In this document: positions 14,541-19,467 of the stretch, in pieces
Position numbering within the stretch: position 1 is the first letter of the stretch
How the letters are laid out: every line of letters begins with the position of its first letter
Source of the DNA: Nanobdellota archaeon
Lineage (GTDB): Archaea > Nanobdellota > Nanobdellia > Woesearchaeales > JAUYGA01
Direction: 5' to 3'
DNA: 19,467 bases
Assembly (NCBI GenBank): GCA_030690755.1
Contig: JAUYGA010000206.1
Coordinates: forward strand, 1 to 19,467
Notes under the pieces: model-generated
Database searches by the model: none
What the model saw: the letters and a program-made list of their open reading frames with translations, nothing else
Told to the model about the DNA's origin: nothing
Made by a program: the position numbers and the translations under genes

Positions 14541-14566
14541 TTTCTATTTATTTTATTTTTTAATGA
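14541..14566 (+). terminator. T-rich terminator after cysteine synthase
   Basis: TTTCTATTTATTTTATTTTT directly follows the stop codon of the cysteine synthase gene. Archaeal polymerase stops on such T-runs. The convergent Lrp/AsnC gene ends at 14576. Confidence 0.5.
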
Positions 14567-14575
14567 TATCAACAA

Positions 14576-15544
14576 TCAAACTTTCGGCATGTTGATTTCC
14601 TTGAATTTCTCAACAACTCTATAGAACTTCACTTCAGATATTGAATCAAATTTGTCTTTTAGTTCCTGTATGAACTCGAAATATTCCTGCGATGACAAGA
14701 CCAGCATGTCAAATTCAATATCAAAACCTGCGAGAGACTCTGAAAAATTTGTTACTGAAGAATTATTTTTTATGAATTCTTTTACTTCCCTTAATCTTGA
14801 TAAATCTGACATATTCAGTTTTATGGAATAGAAATCTCGGCCAAGCAGCGAGAAGTCGATGGTCGCTTTATACGCCTTGATTGTTCTGTTTTTCTCAAGG
14901 TTTCTGATACGATACTTTATTGCTGAAGGATCCATCTTGAGTTCTTTTGCAATAGCAAGCAGAGGAATCCTCGCATCGTTTGAAAGCTTATTCAAAATCA
15001 CTGCATCAATCTCATCAAAATTCATGCCCTCTTGATTCCAAACATATATTTCATCCCGTATTTTTTCTCTTTTTTCTATGAGAAACGACGAATCAAGATA
15101 AGAATAAGAAATCATTGTTGAAATAACCTGGTCTGAAATAAATCGTCTGAATGGGTTAAGTATCTTTTTATGAAAATTATAAAACTCCAAGTCACTCTGA
15201 CACCACACTGCAAAAACCAAGTCTATAAAACCGTCGCACTTACCAACCCAAAAGGTATTGGAATTATTTTTTAATGCATCTACCAACTTGTTGTAATTAT
15301 CTGAATCAATTGCCCGCAGATTCAGGAAGACACGATAGACTTTAAACCCTAGCTTTGACGCGTCAATCAAAGCATTATAGCCAAGAACCAAATGTTTAGC
15401 TTCCAGCTCCTTAAGGCGATACGCAACAACATCCCTGCTCAGTCTTGTCTTTCTTGCCAGCTCTGCAACAGATTGGCGACTATTTTGGTTTAATTCATAA
15501 AGGATAAGCTTATCCTTTTTGTCTATTTTTAATATTTCTTTCAT
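14576..15544 (-). CDS. Lrp/AsnC-family regulator with two complete modules
   Basis: The 322-residue protein is a tandem fusion of two Lrp/AsnC units. The first helix-turn-helix is SVAELARKTRLSRDVVAYRL in residues ~25-45, followed by an RAM-type ligand domain. The second is IPLLAIAKELKMDPSAIKYR at about 195-215, again followed by an RAM-like domain ending in VVEKFKEINMPKV. Single-module family members are about 150 residues, so this doubled form would mimic a dimer in one chain. I chose the ATG at 15544 over the TTG at 15553, since the TATA-like ATTTAAATA at 15569-15578 is then about 28 nt away. The family senses amino acids, and the neighbouring cysteine synthase is a plausible target. Confidence 0.92.
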   Translation of the reverse strand: MKEILKIDKKDKLILYELNQNSRQSVAELARKTRLSRDVVAYRLKELEAKHLVLGYNALIDASKLGFKVYRVFLNLRAIDSDNYNKLVDALKNNSNTFWVGKCDGFIDLVFAVWCQSDLEFYNFHKKILNPFRRFISDQVISTMISYSYLDSSFLIEKREKIRDEIYVWNQEGMNFDEIDAVILNKLSNDARIPLLAIAKELKMDPSAIKYRIRNLEKNRTIKAYKATIDFSLLGRDFYSIKLNMSDLSRLREVKEFIKNNSSVTNFSESLAGFDIEFDMLVLSSQEYFEFIQELKDKFDSISEVKFYRVVEKFKEINMPKV

Positions 15545-15568
15545 TATTTGCAAATTAATTGAAATTAT

Positions 15569-15578
15569 TATTTAAATT
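15569..15578 (-). promoter_or_regulatory. TATA box of the Lrp/AsnC gene
   Basis: On the minus strand AATTTAAATAAT follows an A-rich stretch and is centred about 29 nt before the ATG at 15544, which implies a leaderless message. Confidence 0.45.
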
Positions 15579-15609
15579 TTTCTTTTTTTAAGTAAAAATC
15601 AATGATAAT

Positions 15610-15662
15610 ATTTATAATATACTTAGTACCTCTAAGTAGTAAATAAGATAATAAATGGAGGT
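15610..15662 (+). promoter_or_regulatory. Promoter with operator palindrome and Shine-Dalgarno
   Basis: TTTATAATATA (15611-15621) is the TATA box. It is followed at once by a perfect inverted repeat, ACTTAG (15621-15626) and CTAAGT (15632-15637), separated by 5 bases. A repressor bound there would cover the transcription start predicted near 15641. The Lrp/AsnC gene diverges from this region and is the obvious candidate regulator. GGAGGT (15657-15662) is the ribosome binding site, 7 nt before the ATG at 15670. Confidence 0.55.
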
Positions 15663-15669
15663 AATGAAA

Positions 15670-16416
15670 ATGAAAGATAATGAAACGGAAAGCCTGCAAG
15701 AAAAAATTGTTGCTCTGCGAAAAAAAGAACACAAAAATACAATATCTGATGAAGAAAGAGAGCTGCTTAAAGATTACGAGAAAAAAAGAGATAACCAAAT
15801 GGAAGAAGCTGACCTAATATCCGAATGCGCACTAGAATCCGCAAAAAGCGGAAATTTCAAAGAAGCTAGAAGAAGCCTTGGCGAGCTCCTAAACTCAGAC
15901 TATTACAAATCAACCAGGATACGGGATGACTTTTCACGCGATGATTTTGAAAATTATAGTGATTATTCCAAAAGAGCGGAACGCGCTAACTTTTTCATCG
16001 GCAATATGCTTGATGCCGAATGCGCGGTGAATTTTAAAAAATATATCGAAGACATATTCAAAGCAGGCTCTTATAAAAATCTAAAAGATAACAAACGAGA
16101 TGATGTTGAAAACATGCCTCAAGGGCTTGCAGGCACTATCCAAGACAGACATATGTCTCCCAATGAAATAACAAACAGGGTAAGCGCCGCAAGCAGAACC
16201 TTAAAAGATTTCAAAGAAACATATGGAGATGACCTAAACTATGATCCTGGAGAGCTTTCTCATAAATTAGTTTGCGCGATATATGATAATCTGAAAAATC
16301 ATGCAATCGATGAAAAAGATGCTGCAACATATTTGCAAACTCATGTTGAGGCAATAAAATTGATAGCAGAAACACTAGGCATATTCAAAACATGGATTAA
16401 ACAAAATGAGGATTAA
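15670..16416 (+). CDS. Hypothetical all-helical soluble protein, 248 residues
   Basis: I do not recognise this protein. It is charged, without signal peptide or membrane segment, and is predicted to be almost entirely helical. Residues about 5-50 look like a coiled coil (LQEKIVALRKKEHKN; LLKDYEKKRDNQMEE). A TPR-like pair follows (ADLISECALESAKSGNFKEA), then a central part with RAERANFFIGNML and a C-terminal helical bundle (VEAIKLIAETLGIFKTWI). ATGs at 15655 and 15664 are in frame, but the GGAGGT lies inside or too near them, so 15670 is preferred. The operator-like palindrome in its promoter suggests tight control, possibly by the divergent Lrp/AsnC protein. Confidence 0.8.
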   Translation: MKDNETESLQEKIVALRKKEHKNTISDEERELLKDYEKKRDNQMEEADLISECALESAKSGNFKEARRSLGELLNSDYYKSTRIRDDFSRDDFENYSDYSKRAERANFFIGNMLDAECAVNFKKYIEDIFKAGSYKNLKDNKRDDVENMPQGLAGTIQDRHMSPNEITNRVSAASRTLKDFKETYGDDLNYDPGELSHKLVCAIYDNLKNHAIDEKDAATYLQTHVEAIKLIAETLGIFKTWIKQNED

Positions 16417-16439
16417 AGTTCAGAATTTATCAAATTGTT

Positions 16440-16715
16440 TTACCCAATAGCTCGTCTTACGTCAACTACTTCAACGCTGTTTACTTCAGAAATCTCAGAA
16501 AGCTTGGCTTCCATTGCATCAGTTCCGCCTTTCTTTTCATCAGCGACAAAAATAAGCTTTAATGCTTTAAGGCCAAATGCAATTGGTTCTATTTCCTTCT
16601 TACCAACTTCACCGCCAAAATCTGCAATGATAGCGATTGCTTCCTTCTCAATCCTATCTAAATCTGCTTCAGGACTCTCAGGCATAATCTTCATAGTAAT
16701 TACAACATCTGCCAT
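16440..16715 (-). CDS. Translation elongation factor aEF1B (EF-1 beta)
   Basis: This 91-residue protein is the archaeal guanine-nucleotide exchange factor for elongation factor aEF1A. The pattern VVITMKIMPESPEADLDRIE at the start, GGEVGKKEIEPIAFGLKALK in the centre and the ending EVVDVRRAIG are typical, and the length is normal. I chose the ATG at 16715 (MADVV), which comes one base after the stop of the zinc-ribbon gene. An upstream in-frame ATG at 16733 would add MKDLTK and lie inside that gene. The two genes form an operon, an arrangement common in archaea. Confidence 0.95.
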   Translation of the reverse strand: MADVVITMKIMPESPEADLDRIEKEAIAIIADFGGEVGKKEIEPIAFGLKALKLIFVADEKKGGTDAMEAKLSEISEVNSVEVVDVRRAIG

Positions 16716-16716
16716 T

Positions 16717-16887
16717 TTAGTTAGGTCCTTCAAAATTACATTCGGGGCAGCGATATTTAGCAGCAGTCTTTCTGCAGCCTTTGCATCTAACTATCTCATG
16801 CTTACCGCAATTCGGGCAAGTAAAAGAAGTTGCGCCCGTATCATTTGTTATTTTTATTTTGCAAGATATGCATCTTTTATCAGACAT
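16717..16887 (-). CDS. Small zinc-ribbon protein linked to translation (COG2888 type)
   Basis: The 56-residue protein has four C-x2-C pairs (C6/C9, C24/C27, C35/C38, C47/C50), enough for two zinc sites. It matches the archaeal family of tiny zinc-finger proteins typified by Haloferax HVO_2753, described as RNA-binding and translation-linked. The ATG at 16887 is preceded by GGTGA as a ribosome binding site; in-frame GTG and TTG codons upstream are less likely. The aEF1B gene follows after a single base, so the two proteins are made together. Confidence 0.92.
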   Translation of the reverse strand: MSDKRCISCKIKITNDTGATSFTCPNCGKHEIVRCKGCRKTAAKYRCPECNFEGPN

Positions 16888-16918
16888 TAATTTCACCAAA
16901 CAGGAGATTTGTTAGTTC

Positions 16919-16934
16919 ATTTAAAAATGTTGCT
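16919..16934 (-). promoter_or_regulatory. Promoter of the zinc-ribbon/aEF1B operon with AGCAACATTT element
   Basis: On the minus strand AGCAACATTTTTAAATG contains the TATA box (16919-16928), giving a start near 16896 and a leader of about 9 nt. The first ten bases are identical to the element at the infB promoter (6822-6831) and hold the same position. Confidence 0.55.
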
Positions 16935-17017
16935 TTTTCCAGAGCTTAAAAATATCAAACAACGCCAAAAATACACACAAACCAGACAGAGTTTTCATTT
17001 TACAGGTATAACAAAAG

Positions 17018-17025
17018 TATATAAA
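17018..17025 (+). promoter_or_regulatory. TATA box of the coiled-coil gene
   Basis: TATATAAA is centred about 25 nt before the ATG at 17046, so the transcript is leaderless or begins within the first codons. The in-frame ATG at 17052 is a possible alternative start. Confidence 0.6.
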
Positions 17026-17045
17026 TAGCTCAAATAACTAAGCTT

Positions 17046-18572
17046 ATGAATATGGGAAATAAAAAAAGGGGTGACTTAGACGCAGATTTAGAGCTTCCTC
17101 CGTTACCTCCTATGCCCGAGGAACAGGAAAAGAAAGGCTTTTTCTCTAGAATCAAGAGTAAGCTGGTCAAAGAAAAAGATGATTTTGCAGGTGAAGACAT
17201 AACAAATATGAATTTAGATGATGGCCAAGATCTCCAAGATTTACCTGACCTTCCTGAAATGAAATCAGAGAAAAAAGGCATATTCAACTTCTTAAAGAAA
17301 AAGGAAGAAAATATTGATATTCCTGAACTTCCACCAATAGAAAATTTCGATGAAAGTGAAGAAGAAATTCCTTCTCATAATGCACCTGCCAAACGCAGTA
17401 AAGCAAAAGCAAAAAAAGGCAAAAAAGCAAAAACAAACAAGGCAAAAATCAAGGAACCAATACTTGAACTTGATGCAAACGAGCTAGTTGATAAAAACGC
17501 ATTCTACCAAGAAGAACTTCCACCTCCAATGCCTGAAGAGAAAAAATCATGGATAAGACGAGTATTTGACAAAGAGAAGGCAAAAAAGGTCGAAATGGAA
17601 GACATAAATGTCGAAAGAGAGATTCCTAATGCAAAAGAGAGTTCAGAAGATAAAGACCTTGAAATCGAGAAGAAAAAAATAAACGAACTAAAAATCACAA
17701 TTGACGAAGAAATAAACCAAAGGAAAAACAGCCTTGCAAAAATAAATGAAGAAGTAGACGAAAAAAGAAAAAATCTTGAAAAACTGCAAAAAGACCTCTT
17801 TGAACTGAAAAAAGAATTATATAAGAGAAAAGATCAGTTAGATGCTAAAGAACATGATGCTAACAAAAGAATAAGCGAGGCAAGAAAAATGCTCGACGAA
17901 GCATTGAGAAAAGAAAGGATTGCAAACGACAAAATGCAAAGAATTGAGAACCATAAAAAAGCAATAGATGAAAAGGACAAGGAAATCAAGCTAGGATACG
18001 AACAGATGCATAGAGAAAAAGCATTGACAGAAAAGAAACTTAAAGACATAACAGAAATAGAAAAAGACCTGAAAAAAGAGATGGAAAAACTCGATTTGAG
18101 AGAAGCAGAACTGAGAAGGAAGAAAGAATACAAAATGGACATTGAAAGACTGAAAAAAGAGCTTGGAAATTTTGAACGGGAAATCAAGATAAGCATCAAA
18201 AAGTTAGATGGGCTTGAACAAAAAGAGAAGCATGCCGCAGAAAAAATAAAAACGAAACAAGAAGCCCTTGAAAAACGGGAAAAACAGCTGCTTGAAAAAG
18301 AAAAAGAGCTGGACAAACAGATAAATCTCCTGCTTGAAATAAAAGCGCCAACATTCAAAGCAAGAACAGGCGAAGGAGAAGACATCAATATGCTGATTTC
18401 AGGATGCAACGAACTAGTAAAAGTCGGAGAATATGAAAAAGCAAGAGATGTCTATAATGAACTTAAGAAAGAATACAGAAAAGCAAAATTAAACGAAGTA
18501 GAAAAACAAAAGCTGCATATGAAACTGATGGAACTGTACAATGATATAAATCTTGGTCTGCTAAAAAAGTAA
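17046..18572 (+). CDS. Long coiled-coil protein with three N-terminal Pro/amphipathic repeats
   Basis: This 508-residue protein is cytosolic, with no signal or membrane span. The N-terminal third is disordered and carries three copies of a motif: acidic/Leu-Pro segment, then Glu-Lys-Lys, then an aromatic amphipathic basic helix. They lie at about 17-42 (PPMPEEQEKKGFFSRIKSKL), 66-86 (PEMKSEKKGIFNFLKKK) and 158-181 (PPMPEEKKSWIRRVFDKEK). A Lys/Ala-rich patch (about 116-137) separates copies two and three and may bind nucleic acid. Residues about 205-435 are an unbroken charged coiled coil. The C-terminal ~60 residues form a small helical domain with GEYEKARDVYNELKKEYRKA, TPR-like. The family is not characterised to my knowledge. 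A structural or membrane-surface role is an inference. Confidence 0.85.
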   Translation: MNMGNKKRGDLDADLELPPLPPMPEEQEKKGFFSRIKSKLVKEKDDFAGEDITNMNLDDGQDLQDLPDLPEMKSEKKGIFNFLKKKEENIDIPELPPIENFDESEEEIPSHNAPAKRSKAKAKKGKKAKTNKAKIKEPILELDANELVDKNAFYQEELPPPMPEEKKSWIRRVFDKEKAKKVEMEDINVEREIPNAKESSEDKDLEIEKKKINELKITIDEEINQRKNSLAKINEEVDEKRKNLEKLQKDLFELKKELYKRKDQLDAKEHDANKRISEARKMLDEALRKERIANDKMQRIENHKKAIDEKDKEIKLGYEQMHREKALTEKKLKDITEIEKDLKKEMEKLDLREAELRRKKEYKMDIERLKKELGNFEREIKISIKKLDGLEQKEKHAAEKIKTKQEALEKREKQLLEKEKELDKQINLLLEIKAPTFKARTGEGEDINMLISGCNELVKVGEYEKARDVYNELKKEYRKAKLNEVEKQKLHMKLMELYNDINLGLLKK

Positions 18573-18591
18573 GAAAAACAAAAACTGCGAG

Positions 18592-19317
18592 CTATTTTCT
18601 ATTTAAATTGATTAAATTTATCTGACAACCATAATATGACCTAAGCGAATACTCTTTTTTTAGAATGAAACTGGCCAAAATACTTCTATAATCATATTTG
18701 TAAAGACAATTGGAAATCAATATCTTTGATTTATCTTTCATTAATCCTACTGTAGACTTCAATATCTCCGAAACAATTTTATTACTTTCTAATTCCGTTG
18801 TGCTGCCCAAAAAGGCCCTGTCAAAAGATTTCTGCTGCAATCCTGAGTTCTGGACAGTTGACAGATTCACTTTTATTTTAGGATTGCCAAGCAATCCATA
18901 TTCTAAAAGGTTCAGATAGACATTTCTGATATTAACAGCATTTGAATCCAAAAGGACTGTTTCGCAACCATTATGCAGAAAAGCATCTATTCCTTGCAAC
19001 CCATAACCACATCCAACATCTATAAATTTGTGCTTATCAGTTATCAAAAACTTACCTTCGAGCTGTCCAATATTAAGCCTTCCTGGATTAACACCTCCGT
19101 GTGGAGAATATGTGTAACCTACAACTTGGCTGATCTTACTAATGCTATCTGAATTTATTTCACTTACTATTTCTTCTAAGCATGGATCAATAAATTCATT
19201 GCATTTTTTATCCCATCGAAAATCGAGAATCATGCGAGGTTCTCTTTCAGAAGGATATTGAAGTTTTGTTTTCACCAACTTATAACCGGTTAGCTCCAAA
19301 TAGTTTGCAAGCGACAC
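18592..19317 (-). CDS. Class I SAM-dependent methyltransferase, 5' end uncertain
   Basis: The 241-residue product contains the SAM-binding motif KFIDVGCGYGLQGIDAFL, followed by the acidic strand end ETVLLDSNAVNIRNVYLNLL, typical of Rossmann-fold methyltransferases. SYGCQ-type or NPPY catalytic motifs are not evident, so the substrate is unknown; it could be RNA, protein or a small molecule. HGGVNPGRLN upstream of the SAM motif may be part of the substrate site. The only start in this frame is a GTG at 19317. The frame continues upstream with protein-like sequence (ELKQSAKENGTQSFTFDEK) to a TAA at 19375-19377, and beyond it LHGTYNASEIDAI. The gene may therefore be interrupted near its start. 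Confidence 0.75.
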   Translation of the reverse strand: MSLANYLELTGYKLVKTKLQYPSEREPRMILDFRWDKKCNEFIDPCLEEIVSEINSDSISKISQVVGYTYSPHGGVNPGRLNIGQLEGKFLITDKHKFIDVGCGYGLQGIDAFLHNGCETVLLDSNAVNIRNVYLNLLEYGLLGNPKIKVNLSTVQNSGLQQKSFDRAFLGSTTELESNKIVSEILKSTVGLMKDKSKILISNCLYKYDYRSILASFILKKEYSLRSYYGCQINLINLNRK

Positions 19318-19467
19318 TTTTTCATCAAAAGTAAAAGATTGCGTGCCATTTTCTTTAGCTGATTGCTTAAGTTCTTAAATAGCATCAATCTCAGATGCGT
19401 TATAAGTTCCATGCAATGTTAACTACTATCGAGTAAGGAATTTCATAGAAGAGAATAACAGACGATT

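Noticed and set aside
17834..18409. Long leftward open frame of 191 codons
   Set aside because: It is the antisense shadow of the Lys/Glu-rich coiled coil and reads as Ser/Phe/Leu low complexity.
19426..19467. End of another leftward gene at the right edge (NRLLFSSMKFLTR then stop)
   Set aside because: Only 13 codons are visible and nothing distinguishes them from chance.
1..19467. CRISPR array, tRNA or rRNA genes
   Set aside because: No regularly spaced repeats and no tRNA or rRNA signature sequences were found in the non-coding stretches.

Overview
The window is an AT-rich chromosomal stretch of an archaeon, most likely a small-genome DPANN lineage of the Woesearchaeota/Pacearchaeota type. 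Archaeal markers are spread along its whole length: a/eIF5B (infB), Trm1, a Nip7-like PUA protein, the aEF1B gene with its small zinc-ribbon partner, a TrmB-family regulator and a tandem Lrp/AsnC regulator. Most genes have a TATA box about 26 nt before the start codon, so many mRNAs look leaderless. A few genes instead have a clear GGAGG-type Shine-Dalgarno. The lineage call is an inference from gene content, not from a marker phylogeny.

Layout. At 1-40 the first codons of a leftward gene are cut by the window edge. At 187-2188 there is an overlapping pair: a Cys-rich secreted protein and a DUF4190-like membrane protein. At 2329-3540 lies a RelA/SpoT-type nucleotidyltransferase-like protein with a possible zinc-binding N-terminal half. 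At 3592-6792 three leftward genes follow: a Nip7-like PUA protein, a full sigma-70 factor (regions 2, 3 and 4) and infB. At 6793-7385 is the longest non-coding stretch. It holds a 292-nt foldback element closed by a perfect 15-bp inverted repeat with at least six internal hairpins, then two hairpin-associated copies of a 13-bp repeat, then the promoter/operator of an AbrB-PIN toxin-antitoxin operon (7386-7987). The PIN gene is short at its 3' end and runs into a convergent secreted-protein gene.

At 8588-10280 are an unknown small protein and Trm1 lacking the expected cysteine motif. At 10343-12600 is a translationally coupled pair: a calcineurin-phosphoesterase-like protein with degraded metal ligands and a protein ending in a PEP-utiliser phosphohistidine domain. 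A TrmB-family regulator (12733-13476) diverges from this pair. Then come cysteine synthase (13623-14540), a double-module Lrp/AsnC regulator (14576-15544), an unknown helical protein behind a perfect operator-like palindrome (15670-16416), the aEF1B/zinc-ribbon operon (16440-16887), a long coiled-coil protein (17046-18572) and an SAM methyltransferase whose 5' end may be interrupted by a stop codon (18592-19317).

How it fits together. Translation genes (infB, aEF1B, zinc ribbon, Trm1, Nip7-like) are interleaved with regulators of bacterial type. The most striking point is a bacterial-style sigma factor and a RelA/SpoT-like enzyme within about 2.5 kb of each other in an archaeal genome. Archaea use TBP/TFB for initiation and generally lack ppGpp signalling. 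The second candidate for something undescribed is the 292-nt structured element upstream of infB.
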